Positions 48,540-57,512 of a stretch of DNA of 64,000 nucleotides are shown one piece after another. Source of the stretch: Bacteroidota bacterium (GTDB taxonomy: Bacteria > Bacteroidota > Bacteroidia > Flavobacteriales_F > PHOS-HE28); NCBI GenBank assembly GCA_014584605.1, contig JACTMO010000083.1, positions 49,347 to 113,346 on the forward strand, in the 5' to 3' direction. The notes beneath the pieces were generated by a model that did no database searches, was not told where the DNA came from, and saw only the letters and a list, made by a program, of their open reading frames with translations. Position numbers and translations under genes: made by a program. Position 1 is the stretch's first letter. Each line of letters starts with the position of its first letter.

Positions 48540-49388
48540 TTACTGGAAGTAGAAGTTCATGTTGATCGACACACCGTTGTTGTTGGTGTCGATGCCGAAG
48601 TCGTTCACTTTCGTGCCGCCTTCGATCTCGCCCGGGCCGTTGTCGCCGGTGGCGCGATCCCAGCTGGTGGTATCGAAGCCTTTGCTGGCGAGGATCAGGC
48701 CCCAGCCGTACTCAGCGCCCAGGGACACTTTCGGAGCAACGAACCACTCCACACCCACGAAGGCGTTCAGGCCCACCATCATGGCGCCGCCCTGCTTCTC
48801 TTCGGTGATGCGCGAGCCGGTGTTATCCAGGCTGTTGCCGTACTCGAAGCTCTTCTTCTGACCGGCGATGCCGAAGTTGAAGTCGCCGCCGTACACGCCC
48901 ACCACACGCGTGCTGCCCACGCGCTTCTCGAGGCCCACACCGATCTGGATGGTGTTGCCGCCCCACTTGGTCACGTTCTCCACAGTGGCGTTCGGATCGG
49001 TGGCACCGATCTCAGGGACCAGCACGGTCTCCTTGTGGCTGTAGAAGCCCAGGCGCAGGCGGCCGCGGAAGGCCGTGTTGGCATCCTTCAGCTTCTTCAC
49101 ACCGATCACGGCGCGGGTCACGCTACCGAAAGCGCCCTGATCGCCACCACCGGCCCAGTTGTAGGGGTCCCAGGTGCTGGCCGAGATCCAGGTCGGCACC
49201 GAGTTGCCCGAGGTGCCGTTGAACAGGTTACCGGCATAGCCGATGAAAGGGGTGGCGTCGATGGTCACGCCCCAATCCCCATCTTGGGACAGCCAGTTCT
49301 CACCGCGGTTGCTGGTGATCTCGCCCGTTTGGGCGGTCACTGCCGTAGCGACGGAGAGCGCTGCAGCGAACAGTACAGTCTTTCTCAT
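48540..49388 (-). CDS. Outer-membrane beta-barrel protein (282 residues)
   Basis: An exported protein with a signal peptide (M-R-K-T-V-L-F-A-A-A-L-S to A-V-T-A-Q, residue 20) and alternating strand patterns such as T-I-D-A-T-P-F-I-G-Y-A-G, R-L-R-L-G-F-Y-S and V-S-L-G-A-E-Y-G-W-G, ending in N-M-N-F-Y-F-Q, a typical aromatic barrel terminus. It is probably an outer-membrane porin-like or adhesin-like protein; no family name is certain. An exact TACCTTTG promoter lies about 58 nt upstream of the ATG, leaving a true leader here, and a strong terminator follows, both consistent with high expression. Confidence 0.8.
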   Translation of the reverse strand: MRKTVLFAAALSVATAVTAQTGEITSNRGENWLSQDGDWGVTIDATPFIGYAGNLFNGTSGNSVPTWISASTWDPYNWAGGGDQGAFGSVTRAVIGVKKLKDANTAFRGRLRLGFYSHKETVLVPEIGATDPNATVENVTKWGGNTIQIGVGLEKRVGSTRVVGVYGGDFNFGIAGQKKSFEYGNSLDNTGSRITEEKQGGAMMVGLNAFVGVEWFVAPKVSLGAEYGWGLILASKGFDTTSWDRATGDNGPGEIEGGTKVNDFGIDTNNNGVSINMNFYFQ

Positions 49389-49445
49389 GACGAACGTTTT
49401 GGTTTTACGAGTGCTTCTTTGTTGGTTCTCAGGGATCTTCCCGGT

Positions 49446-49453
49446 CAAAGGTA
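49446..49453 (-). promoter_or_regulatory. -7 promoter element TACCTTTG for the outer-membrane barrel gene
   Basis: Exact TAnnTTTG on the minus strand. It predicts a leader of about 52 nt, in contrast to the leaderless genes nearby. Confidence 0.65.
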
Positions 49454-49493
49454 GGTCCAAGGCGCGGCAAAGCTATGAACAAACGGTGCGGAT

Positions 49494-49513
49494 ATCAACA
49501 ATTTTTTGTTGAT
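49494..49513. repeat. AT-rich palindrome ATCAACAA-TTTT-TTGTTGAT
   Basis: Perfect 8-bp arms around a T4 core, about 41-60 bp upstream of the barrel gene's -7 element and about 140 bp past the pcm stop. The 265-nt gap 49389-49653 holds this, the promoter and nothing else recognised. It is a candidate operator or transcript end. Confidence 0.6.
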
Positions 49514-49653
49514 CCGTCGATCGCAACCTGCTTTTGGTCTGCCTCATCGTGGGGTCGGCCGGAGAATTTCGGGGGCGAAGATAGCTGCGGGAACGAAACG
49601 GCCAAGTGTGTGCCAAAGTTCCGGAAAGGTCGCAGGGTGGTCGCCCAGCGCGG

Positions 49654-50307
49654 TCACTGGCGATGGGCGAGCATGGGCACGAAGCGGAAATCGCCATGTT
49701 CCTCACGGGTCATTGACCCATCCGGCTCCCGGCGGATGCGCACCATGCGTTGCACCGCCCCCTCCCCCACCGGGATCACCAGGGTGCCGCCCACGCGGAG
49801 CTGGGCCAGCAGCGCGTCGGGAACAAAGGGGGCGCCGCAGGTCACCAGGATGCGGTCGTAGGGTGCGTAGATGGGCAGGCCCGCAAAGCCGTCGCCGTGG
49901 TAGAGGGCCGCCCGATGCCCCAAGGTCTCCAAGCGGCTCCTGGTGGCCAAAAAGAGCGGGCGGTGCCGTTCGATGCTCCACACCTTGGCGCCCATGGCCG
50001 TCAGCACGGCGGTCTGGTAACCGCTGCCGGTGCCCACTTCCAGCACCCGGTGTCCGCGCTGCAGCTCCAGCAGCTGGGTCTGGAAGGCCACGGTATAAGG
50101 CTGGGAGATGGTCTGCCCACAACCGATCGGGAAGGCCTTGTCCTCATACGCGTGCAGGCGCAGGGCACTGTCCTCGAAGAACAGGTGCCGGGGCACCTGC
50201 CCCATCGCATCGAGCACGGCGGGGTCGATGATCCCCTTGGTCCTCAGCTCCTGCACCAACTTGCGCCGCGCCCCTTGGGACCGGTAATCGTCACCCCGGA
50301 AGGTCAT
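49654..50307 (-). CDS. pcm: Protein-L-isoaspartate O-methyltransferase
   Basis: A 217-residue SAM-dependent enzyme that methylates L-isoaspartyl residues in damaged proteins. Signatures are P-R-H-L-F-F, A-F-P-I-G-C-G-Q-T-I-S-Q-P-Y-T-V-A (the family's substrate loop) and the SAM motif V-L-E-V-G-T-G-S-G-Y-Q-T-A. Length is typical. TACTTTTG ends 5 nt before the ATG, predicting a leaderless transcript. The gene is divergent from the Gfo/Idh oxidoreductase. Confidence 0.95.
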   Translation of the reverse strand: MTFRGDDYRSQGARRKLVQELRTKGIIDPAVLDAMGQVPRHLFFEDSALRLHAYEDKAFPIGCGQTISQPYTVAFQTQLLELQRGHRVLEVGTGSGYQTAVLTAMGAKVWSIERHRPLFLATRSRLETLGHRAALYHGDGFAGLPIYAPYDRILVTCGAPFVPDALLAQLRVGGTLVIPVGEGAVQRMVRIRREPDGSMTREEHGDFRFVPMLAHRQ

Positions 50308-50312
50308 CGCAG

Positions 50313-50320
50313 CAAAAGTA
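50313..50320 (-). promoter_or_regulatory. -7 promoter element TACTTTTG for pcm
   Basis: Exact TAnnTTTG, 5 nt before the pcm ATG. A facing TATTTTCG (50346-50353) serves the oxidoreductase on the other strand in the same 66-bp gap. Confidence 0.65.
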
Positions 50321-50373
50321 GCGGGGCCTCCTCGGGGCCGGGGCCTATTTTCGCCCCGCTTTCAACAGCACCC

Positions 50374-51411
50374 ATGTCGGAAAACCGTTTGCGCATCGGG
50401 ATCCTGGGGGCCGGACATCTGGGCCGGATCCACCTGCAACAGGCCCTGGAGGTGGACAGCCTGGAGGTGGTGGGCTTCCACGACCCGGACCGCGAGCGGT
50501 GCGCGGTGGTGCAGGCCGAGCTCGGCATCCCGGCCCTGGGTTCCATGGAGGCCGTGATCGAGGCCGCGGAAGCCGTGGACGTGGTGACGCCGACCTTGAG
50601 CCACCACGCCTGCGCGCTGGCGGCCATGGCCCGCGGCCGCCATGTGTTCATCGAGAAGCCCCTGGCCAACACTCTGGAGGAAGGCCGGGAGCTGGTGCGC
50701 ATGGCCGGTTCCACCGGCCTGTGCGTGCAAGTGGGGCATGTGGAACGCTTCAACCCCGCCTTCCAGGCCGCCGTGCCGAGCCTGCGCGACCCGCTCTTCA
50801 TCGAGGGCCATCGCCTGGCCCAGTTCAACCCGCGGGGCACCGATGTACCGGTGATCCTGGACCTGATGGTGCATGACCTCGACCTGGTGCTGGGCACGGT
50901 GCGGGCACCGGTGACGGCCGTCCATGCCAGCGGCGTGGCCGTGGTCAGCGATTCACCCGACATCGCCAACGCCCGCATCGAGTTCGCCAACGGATGCGTG
51001 GCCAACCTCACCGCCAGCCGCATCAGCCTGAAGAACATGCGCAAGATGCGCTTCTTCCAACGCGACGCGTACATCTCGGTGGACATGCTGGCCAAGGAGA
51101 CCGAGATCGTGCGCATGGAGGCCGTGGAGGGCGAACCCGACCCCTTCGCCATCACCCTGGACCTGGGCGGGGGCAGGGGCCGGCGGGCCATCCAGTTCGA
51201 GAAGCCCGAAGTGCCCGCCACCAACGCCATCCGGGAGGAACTGCGGTCCTTCGCCGCCGCAGTGCGCAACGGACACACGCCCAGGGTGAGCATCCAGGAC
51301 GGGCTGAACGCCCTGGATCTGGCCCACAGGATCCTGGAACGCATGGAGGAGAACCTGCGGCGGGTCGAACCCGGCCTGCACATACCACTCCCGCCGACCG
51401 GAGCGTTATGA
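50374..51411 (+). CDS. Gfo/Idh/MocA family oxidoreductase
   Basis: A 345-residue NAD(P)-dependent oxidoreductase. The Rossmann motif is I-L-G-A-G-H-L-G-R-I-H (residues about 9-19), followed by the family E-K-P-L (I-E-K-P-L-A-N) and the catalytic-region H-D-L-D-L in the C-terminal alpha/beta domain. Members act on sugars or sugar nucleotides, so a role in nucleotide-sugar metabolism is plausible given the glycan genes downstream; this is inference. A lipoprotein gene follows after 11 nt. Confidence 0.9.
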   Translation: MSENRLRIGILGAGHLGRIHLQQALEVDSLEVVGFHDPDRERCAVVQAELGIPALGSMEAVIEAAEAVDVVTPTLSHHACALAAMARGRHVFIEKPLANTLEEGRELVRMAGSTGLCVQVGHVERFNPAFQAAVPSLRDPLFIEGHRLAQFNPRGTDVPVILDLMVHDLDLVLGTVRAPVTAVHASGVAVVSDSPDIANARIEFANGCVANLTASRISLKNMRKMRFFQRDAYISVDMLAKETEIVRMEAVEGEPDPFAITLDLGGGRGRRAIQFEKPEVPATNAIREELRSFAAAVRNGHTPRVSIQDGLNALDLAHRILERMEENLRRVEPGLHIPLPPTGAL

Positions 51412-51422
51412 TCCATTGACCC

Positions 51423-52280
51423 ATGCGCTACACGGCCCTTCTCGCCCCCGCTGCGCTGCTGCTCCTGGGCTCCTGCACCAAGGGCGACAAAGAGGCCGCG
51501 TACCTGCAACTGGGCGCGGTCACCGTGCTGACCGACCCGCTCACCGAGGGCACGGGGTCACACCGCATCACCGACCTGTGGGTGTTCGCCGAGGGTGAGG
51601 CGCTGGGCGTATGGGAAACCGGTGCACGCCTGCCCGTGCTTCGGGAAGGACCGGTGAACATCCAGCTCATCGCAGGCATCCCCCGCAACGGCATACAGGA
51701 CGACCGGGTGCAGTATCCGTTCTACGCCACATGGTCCGGCGCGGTGGACCTGCGCAAGGGCACCACGGCCCAGGTGGCGCCGCAGTTCACCTACTACGAC
51801 GGCAACAGCTATTGGATCGAAGGCTTCGAGGACCCCGGGTTCAAGTTCGACCGCAGTGCGGACAGCGACACCACGATGATGCTGGTGAACGACGCGGGCC
51901 TGGTGCTCACAGGTAACGGATCGGGGTACATCCATGTGGACCAGGACCGGCCCTTCGTGCGGATGGTGAGCAGCGATGCCTTCGAGCCGCAGGGGGCCAT
52001 CTACCTGGAGATCGACCGGCGCAGCGACCATCGCTTCCTGCTCGGGGGGCTGATGGACCCCTCCGGTGGGGGCAGCACGATCGACGTTCCGTACCTGTAC
52101 GTGGCCCCCACCTTGCGCAGCGACGGAGGCATGCCCTGGTCCAAGATCTACGTGGACCTCAGCACGCTCTTCCACGCGTCGGGCACCCTCAACAAACGTT
52201 TCTACATCGAAGTGCAGCTGGTCGACGGTGCCACCTCCGGGTCCATCTACCTGGACGACATCAAGCTGGTGTACCGATGA
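51423..52280 (+). CDS. Hypothetical lipoprotein (285 residues)
   Basis: A lipobox L-L-G-S-C (cysteine at residue 18) follows a hydrophobic signal. The rest is a predicted beta-rich surface or periplasmic domain with repeated aromatic strands (Q-F-T-Y-Y-D-G-N-S-Y-W-I-E-G-F-E-D-P-G-F) and a C-terminal G-S-I-Y-L-D-D-I-K-L-V-Y-R, a strand pattern common at the end of jelly-roll domains. No named family is recognised. It lies between an oxidoreductase and a glycosylphosphotransferase with gaps of 11 and 9 nt, so it is in the same transcription unit. Confidence 0.75.
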   Translation: MRYTALLAPAALLLLGSCTKGDKEAAYLQLGAVTVLTDPLTEGTGSHRITDLWVFAEGEALGVWETGARLPVLREGPVNIQLIAGIPRNGIQDDRVQYPFYATWSGAVDLRKGTTAQVAPQFTYYDGNSYWIEGFEDPGFKFDRSADSDTTMMLVNDAGLVLTGNGSGYIHVDQDRPFVRMVSSDAFEPQGAIYLEIDRRSDHRFLLGGLMDPSGGGSTIDVPYLYVAPTLRSDGGMPWSKIYVDLSTLFHASGTLNKRFYIEVQLVDGATSGSIYLDDIKLVYR

Positions 52281-52289
52281 ACTGAGGGC

Positions 52290-53705
52290 ATGGAGCGACG
52301 CGCGCAGGTGACCCTCTATGTGATCTCCGACCTCCTGTCGGCGGCTACGGCGTGGACCCTCTTCTATCTGTACCGCAAGAAGGTCCTGGAGCCGCTGACC
52401 TTCGGCTACGCCGTGCCCGTGGAGCTGGACCGCAACTACGCGATCGGCCTGATCGCAGTGCCCTTGTTCTGGCTGGGCCTGTACACCATGATCGGCGGCT
52501 ACTCGGACATCTTCCGCAGGCACCGGACCAAGGAACTGGGGCAGACGCTGCTGATCAGCCTGATCGGGGTGGTGGTGATCTTCTTCGTGCTGCTGCTGGA
52601 CGACCAGGTGCCGGACGCCACCTACCTGGCGCGCTCGTTCGCCGTGCTGTTCGGGCTGCATTTCGGGCTCACCCTGCTGCCGCGCTTTCTGCTCACCAGC
52701 CGCACGGTGCGCATGGTGCACGACCGGCGCATCGGGTTCAACACCCTGCTGGTGGGCGGCAACGAACGGGCGGTGGCCATCCATCTGGAGATCGAAGGCA
52801 TGCGCAAGAGCCCGGGCAACCGCTTCGTGGGTTTCCTGAGCGTCAACGGGGGCGACCAGCAGCTGGGTGGCGCAGGGCTGCCCTGCCTGGGGCGGTGGAC
52901 GGACCTGCGGCGCGTGATCGAGGCCCACGGCGTGGAGGAGGCCATCATCGCCGTGGAGAGCAGCGAGCACGCGCACATCAGCCGCATCATCAATGAACTG
53001 GAAGGCACCAACGTGCGCATCAAGGTGATCCCGGACATGTACGACATCATGGCCGGGAGCGTGAAGATGACCAGCATCTTCGGTGCGCCGTTGATCGAGG
53101 TGAACCCGCAGATCATGCCGGCGTGGCAGTTCGCGATCAAACGGCTGTTCGACGTCGTGTTCAGCACACTGGCCCTGGTGCTGCTGGCCCCGCTGTTCGT
53201 GGTGCTGGCCGTGCTGGTGCGCAGCTCCAGCACGGGGCCGGTGTTCTTCCGGCAGGAACGCATCGGCCGGTTCGGCAAACCGTTCCGGATCATCAAGTTC
53301 CGCAGCATGCAAGCCGATGCCGAGCAGGCCGGCCCGCAGCTCAGCAGCTCCACCGACCCGCGCATCACCCCCATCGGCCGCATCCTGCGCCGGGCGCGGC
53401 TGGACGAGCTGCCCCAGTTCTGGAACGTGCTGAAGGGCGACATGAGCCTGGTGGGGCCGCGCCCCGAACGCCGCTACTTCATCGACCGCATCATGGAGGT
53501 GGCCCCCCACTACCGGCATCTGCACAAGGTGCGGCCCGGCATCACCAGCTGGGGGCAGGTGAAGTTCGGCTACGCCGAGAACGTGGACCAGATGGTGCGC
53601 CGGCTCAAGTACGACATCCTGTACATCGAGAACATGAGCCTGGCGGTGGACCTCAAGATCCTGGCCTACACGGTGATCATCATGCTGAAGGGCGACGGCA
53701 AGTGA
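52290..53705 (+). CDS. Exopolysaccharide biosynthesis polyprenyl glycosylphosphotransferase
   Basis: A 471-residue initiating sugar-1-phosphate transferase of the WcaJ/CpsE type. About four N-terminal helices (residues 5-145) are followed by a nucleotide-binding-like domain (about 150-270: N-T-L-L-V-G-G-N-E-R-A) and the catalytic PGT domain, with I-I-K-F-R-S-M, D-P-R-I-T-P-I-G-R, R-R-A-R-L-D-E-L-P-Q-F-W-N-V-L-K-G-D-M-S and V-G-P-R-P-E. It transfers a sugar phosphate to undecaprenyl phosphate, the first step of a surface polysaccharide. All catalytic motifs are intact, in contrast to the fused module at 19453. Confidence 0.93.
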   Translation: MERRAQVTLYVISDLLSAATAWTLFYLYRKKVLEPLTFGYAVPVELDRNYAIGLIAVPLFWLGLYTMIGGYSDIFRRHRTKELGQTLLISLIGVVVIFFVLLLDDQVPDATYLARSFAVLFGLHFGLTLLPRFLLTSRTVRMVHDRRIGFNTLLVGGNERAVAIHLEIEGMRKSPGNRFVGFLSVNGGDQQLGGAGLPCLGRWTDLRRVIEAHGVEEAIIAVESSEHAHISRIINELEGTNVRIKVIPDMYDIMAGSVKMTSIFGAPLIEVNPQIMPAWQFAIKRLFDVVFSTLALVLLAPLFVVLAVLVRSSSTGPVFFRQERIGRFGKPFRIIKFRSMQADAEQAGPQLSSSTDPRITPIGRILRRARLDELPQFWNVLKGDMSLVGPRPERRYFIDRIMEVAPHYRHLHKVRPGITSWGQVKFGYAENVDQMVRRLKYDILYIENMSLAVDLKILAYTVIIMLKGDGK

Positions 53706-53772
53706 GCCCCCGCCCCCGGTCCACCAACGCAGGACGGCAGGAAGTACATTCGCCGACCATCCCCGAAAGAGC

Positions 53773-54660
53773 ATGAACATCTCCGTCATCGGTGCCGGCC
53801 AGATGGGCAACGGCATCGCCCACGTGTTCGCCCAAGGCGGCCATGCGGTCACCCTGATCGACATCGCGCAGGACCGGCTGGACAAGGCGCTGGCCACCAT
53901 CGCCAGGAACCTGGACCGCCAGGTGGCCAAGGGCGGCCTCACCGAGGAAGGGAAGCAGGCGGCGCTGGCGAACATCGCGACGAGCACCGACCTGGCCTCC
54001 GGCGTCAAGGCCGCCGAACTGGTGGTGGAGGCCGCCACCGAGAACGTGGACCTCAAGCTGAAGATCTTCCAGGGCATGGACGCCAGCGCCCCGCAGGGCT
54101 GCGTGCTGGCCACCAACACCAGCAGCATCAGCATCACCCGCATCGCCGCCGCCACGCGCCGCCCCGGCGAAGTGATCGGCATGCACTTCATGAACCCCGT
54201 GCCCGTGATGAAGCTCGTGGAGGTGATCCGCGGGTACAGCACCACCGATCAGGTGACGCAGCGGATCATGGACCTGAGCCGGTCCATCGGCAAGGTGCCC
54301 GTGGAGGTGAACGACCAGCCCGGTTTCGTGTCCAACCGCATCCTGATGCCGATGATCAACGAGGCCATCGAGACGCTCTTCCAGGGCATCGGCGGGGTGG
54401 CCGAGATCGACACGGTGATGAAACTGGGCATGGCCCATCCCATGGGCCCGCTGCAGCTGGCCGACTTCATCGGGCTGGACACCTGCCTGGCGATCCTCCG
54501 CGTACTGCACGAGGGCTTCGGCGATCCCAAGTACGCGCCCTGCCCGCTGCTGGTGCAGATGGTGACCGCCGGCAAGCTCGGCGTGAAGACCGGCGAGGGC
54601 TTCTACACGTACAGCGCGGGCAGCAAGGACCTGGTGGTGGCTCCCGCCTTCGCGAAGTGA
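53773..54660 (+). CDS. 3-hydroxyacyl-CoA (3-hydroxybutyryl-CoA) dehydrogenase
   Basis: A 295-residue NAD-dependent dehydrogenase. The Rossmann motif is V-I-G-A-G-Q-M-G-N-G-I-A (residues 5-16), the catalytic histidine is in I-G-M-H-F-M-N-P-V-P-V-M-K-L-V-E, and the C-terminal dimer domain has P-G-F-V-S-N-R-I-L and G-P-L-Q-L-A-D-F-I-G-L-D. The size is that of single-function HBDH enzymes used in butyrate or polyhydroxyalkanoate routes and beta-oxidation. A TACATTCG box lies at 53745-53752. Confidence 0.94.
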   Translation: MNISVIGAGQMGNGIAHVFAQGGHAVTLIDIAQDRLDKALATIARNLDRQVAKGGLTEEGKQAALANIATSTDLASGVKAAELVVEAATENVDLKLKIFQGMDASAPQGCVLATNTSSISITRIAAATRRPGEVIGMHFMNPVPVMKLVEVIRGYSTTDQVTQRIMDLSRSIGKVPVEVNDQPGFVSNRILMPMINEAIETLFQGIGGVAEIDTVMKLGMAHPMGPLQLADFIGLDTCLAILRVLHEGFGDPKYAPCPLLVQMVTAGKLGVKTGEGFYTYSAGSKDLVVAPAFAK

Positions 54661-55154
54661 CCCTCTCCGAGGCCGTTCCGGCGGACATTCCGTTGATCCA
54701 GGGCATCGCCCGGGACACCTGGCCCCTGGCCTATGCGGGCATCATCACCACCGCGCAGATCGCCTACATGCTGGACCTCATGTACAGCACGGCGGCGCTG
54801 CAGGCCCGGTTCGCGGAGGGCCATCGTTTCACGCTCGCAATACAGGGCGACAGGACCGTCGGGTTCGCCGCGGTCGAGCACGCGTACAAGCCGGAGCGCT
54901 CCCGCCTGCACAAGCTGTACGTGCTGCCCGGGGTGAAGGGAACAGGCGTGGGGCATGCCCTGCTCGAAGCCGTACTGATGGCCTGCATGAAGGCCGGGGA
55001 TGCAGCCTTGGAACTGAACGTGAACAAACGGAACCCGGCCAAGGCGTTCTACGAGCGCCACGGCTTCACCGTAGAGCGCGACGAGGTGCTTGACATCGGC
55101 GGTGGCTTCGTGATGGACGATCATGTGATGGTGCGGCGGTTCCGCCCCTGGTGA
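54657..55154 (+). CDS. GNAT family N-acetyltransferase
   Basis: A 165-residue GNAT protein. The acetyl-CoA-binding signature is L-P-G-V-K-G-T-G-V-G-H-A-L-L (R/Q-x-x-G-x-G/A form with Lys at the start), followed by the typical E-L-N-V-N-K-R-N-P-A-K-A-F-Y-E-R-H-G-F. The start is GTG, overlapping the dehydrogenase stop as GTGA, so translation is coupled. The substrate is unknown. Confidence 0.87.
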   Translation: MTLSEAVPADIPLIQGIARDTWPLAYAGIITTAQIAYMLDLMYSTAALQARFAEGHRFTLAIQGDRTVGFAAVEHAYKPERSRLHKLYVLPGVKGTGVGHALLEAVLMACMKAGDAALELNVNKRNPAKAFYERHGFTVERDEVLDIGGGFVMDDHVMVRRFRPW

Positions 55155-55190
55155 GCACCCGCGACCGCCAGAGCTGAAGGGGCCGGTCCC

Positions 55191-55886
55191 TCACTGGGGC
55201 AGGTCCGAGGCCGTGAGCCCGTAGCGCTTGAGCAATCGGGCCCTCCGCTTCGCCAGCCGCGCGGAGGCCTTCGGGGTGCGTGCCGGGCGGGCCGTCACGG
55301 CCAGCTGCCCGTCCTGGATCCGGCGCACCACCTGCTCGATGGCGGCATCCTCGCCCAACGGGTCGTAAGTGTCCTTGAGGTCGTTGCCGAAGAGCCGGGC
55401 CACGCCCTGCCAGATGAAGGCCTGGAAGCTGCCGCGCAGCCGCCGCACCAGTTCGTAGCTGGTGCTGCCGGTCTCGCGGTCGATGAGCTTGATGAGGATG
55501 CCGCCCTGGGTGATGGTGAGGTCGGCGACCTCCGCCTCGAACTCGGCCCGCAGTTCCGCCTCGGCAAGCTTGGTGTACAGGTCGCGCTGATGTTCGTTCC
55601 GCAGTGCGGCCATCTCGTGGGCGTACTGCTCGAGCAGCTCGGCGCTCACCCGGGCGTAGGGATAGACCTTCACCACGTTGCGCACCAATCGGTCGTAACG
55701 GCGTGCCTCCCGGCGGGCCTTGGCGCTGGTGTAGCCCTCCACCCGTTTCTCCGGGAGCAGGATGGTGGGCAGCGTGTCGCCGTCCTCGATGCGCAGGGCG
55801 ATGAACGGGTAGGGCGTGCCCTCCTGGGCGGCAAGCCTTGGCAGGCCGGCCAGCAGGAGCAGGGCGAGCGCGACGATCCGGACCAT
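55191..55886 (-). CDS. DUF4294 exported protein
   Basis: A 231-residue protein with a signal peptide (to L-A-A-Q, residue 21). The conserved block D-G-D-T-L-P-T-I-L-L-P-E-K-R-V, then A-R-R-Y-D-R-L-V-R-N-V-V-K-V-Y-P-Y-A, defines the Bacteroidota-specific DUF4294 family, whose function is unknown. The rest is helical and charged, ending in a basic tail (A-K-R-R-A-R-L-L-K-R-Y-G). It is on the minus strand between the GNAT gene (convergent) and accC (same direction). Confidence 0.85.
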   Translation of the reverse strand: MVRIVALALLLLAGLPRLAAQEGTPYPFIALRIEDGDTLPTILLPEKRVEGYTSAKARREARRYDRLVRNVVKVYPYARVSAELLEQYAHEMAALRNEHQRDLYTKLAEAELRAEFEAEVADLTITQGGILIKLIDRETGSTSYELVRRLRGSFQAFIWQGVARLFGNDLKDTYDPLGEDAAIEQVVRRIQDGQLAVTARPARTPKASARLAKRRARLLKRYGLTASDLPQ

Positions 55887-55951
55887 GGCACCCCGGTTGG
55901 GGTCGATGGGACAACGCAAAGTTGGGGCCGTTCTTATCCCCTTGTACCCGA

Positions 55952-57448
55952 TCAGCGCCGCCGAAGTTTCCACAGCGACGGCGCGGCGCCGACCTGGGGG
56001 CTCCGGTCCACCGACGCGGTGCGGCTTTCCAGCAGGCTGGCGGTGATGGCCGCAGCGGCCCGGGCCTCCGCAGGGTCCGATCCCTCCAGGGCCTCGGGGC
56101 GGAAGTGGTCGCGGACGAAATGGGTGTCGTAGGCCCCCTTGCGGAAGGCCGCATGGCCCATGGTGAAGCGGCAGAACGGCAGGGTGGTCTCCACCCCGCC
56201 GATGGCATAGTCGTCGATGGCGCGTTCCATGCGTGCGATGGCCTCCTCGCGCGTGGCCCCGTGGGTGATCAGCTTGGCGATCATGGGGTCGTAGTGGATG
56301 GGGATGGTCATCCCCTCCTCGAAGCCATCGTCCACGCGCACCCCGGGGCCTTGCGGCGGCCGGTAGGTGGTGAGGGTGCCGATGTCGGGCAGGAAGTTGT
56401 TCGAGGGGTCCTCGGCATACACCCGCACCTCGATGGCGTGGCCGTTGATGGTCAGGTCCTCCTGCTTGAAGGGCAGCTTCTCCCCCTCGGCCACCCGCAC
56501 CTGGAGCTTCACCAGGTCGAACCCGGTGATCATCTCGGTCACGGGATGTTCCACCTGCAGGCGGGTGTTCATCTCCATGAAATAGAAGTCGCCGTTCTCG
56601 TCGAGCAGGAACTCCACGGTGCCGGCGCCCACGTACTTCACGCTCTTGGCCACGTTCACGGCGGCCTCGCCCATGCGCTTGCGCATCTCCGGGGTCAGCA
56701 CGGCGCTGGGGGCCTCCTCCACCACCTTCTGGTGGCGGCGCTGCACACTGCACTCACGCTCGAACAGGTAACAGGTATGGCCATGGGTATCGGCCATCAC
56801 CTGGACCTCGATATGGCGCGGACCGGCCACGTACTTCTCGATGAAGACGCTCCCGTCGCCGAAGGCGTTCTTCGCCTCGCTGATGGCGCGTTCCAAGCCT
56901 TCCTTCAGGTCGGCTTCGCGCTCCACCACGCGCATGCCCTTGCCACCGCCGCCGGCAGCGGCCTTGATGAGGATCGGGAACTTGATGGTCCGGGCCACCT
57001 TCATGGCCTCGTCCACGCCGTTCACGGCGCCTTCGGTGCCGGGCACCAGCGGCACATCGAACTTGCGTACGGCCTCCTTGGCGGCGAGCTTGTCGCCCAT
57101 CACCTTCATGGCCTCGGGCGACGGGCCGATGAAGATGATCCCGGCCTTCTCCAGGGCCCGTGCGAACTCGCCGTTCTCGCTCAGGAAGCCGTAGCCGGGG
57201 TGCACGGCGTCCACGTCCTGGTCGCGGCACACCTGCACCAGCCTGTCGATCACCAGGTAGCTCTCCTTGCTGGGTGCGGGCCCGATGCACACGGCCTCGT
57301 CGGCGAAGCGGACGAACGGGGCGTTGCGGTCGGCCTCGGAGAACACGGCCACGGTGCGGATGCCCATCTCGCGGGCGCTGCGCATCACACGGAGGGCGAT
57401 CTCGCCGCGGTTGGCGACGAGGAGCTTCTTGATCTTCTTCCTGGCCAT
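55952..57448 (-). CDS. accC: Acetyl/propionyl-CoA carboxylase biotin carboxylase subunit
   Basis: A 498-residue ATP-grasp enzyme that carboxylates biotin. Signatures are L-V-A-N-R-G-E-I-A at the N-terminus, H-P-G-Y-G-F-L-S-E, the glycine-rich loop A-A-A-G-G-G-G-K-G-M-R, the H-I-E-V-Q and E-R-E-C-S-V-Q-R-R-H-Q-K segments and E-M-N-T-R-L-Q-V-E-H-P-V-T. It is about 45 residues longer than E. coli AccC at the C-terminus, as often in subunits partnering an acyl-CoA carboxylase. No biotin carrier or carboxyltransferase gene is adjacent. Confidence 0.92.
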   Translation of the reverse strand: MARKKIKKLLVANRGEIALRVMRSAREMGIRTVAVFSEADRNAPFVRFADEAVCIGPAPSKESYLVIDRLVQVCRDQDVDAVHPGYGFLSENGEFARALEKAGIIFIGPSPEAMKVMGDKLAAKEAVRKFDVPLVPGTEGAVNGVDEAMKVARTIKFPILIKAAAGGGGKGMRVVEREADLKEGLERAISEAKNAFGDGSVFIEKYVAGPRHIEVQVMADTHGHTCYLFERECSVQRRHQKVVEEAPSAVLTPEMRKRMGEAAVNVAKSVKYVGAGTVEFLLDENGDFYFMEMNTRLQVEHPVTEMITGFDLVKLQVRVAEGEKLPFKQEDLTINGHAIEVRVYAEDPSNNFLPDIGTLTTYRPPQGPGVRVDDGFEEGMTIPIHYDPMIAKLITHGATREEAIARMERAIDDYAIGGVETTLPFCRFTMGHAAFRKGAYDTHFVRDHFRPEALEGSDPAEARAAAAITASLLESRTASVDRSPQVGAAPSLWKLRRR

Positions 57449-57512
57449 CGGTCGGGGTCGGTGGCGCGAAGGTGCCGCTTTCAGCGGATCCGACGGCGCG
57501 GGGTCGGCTCGC

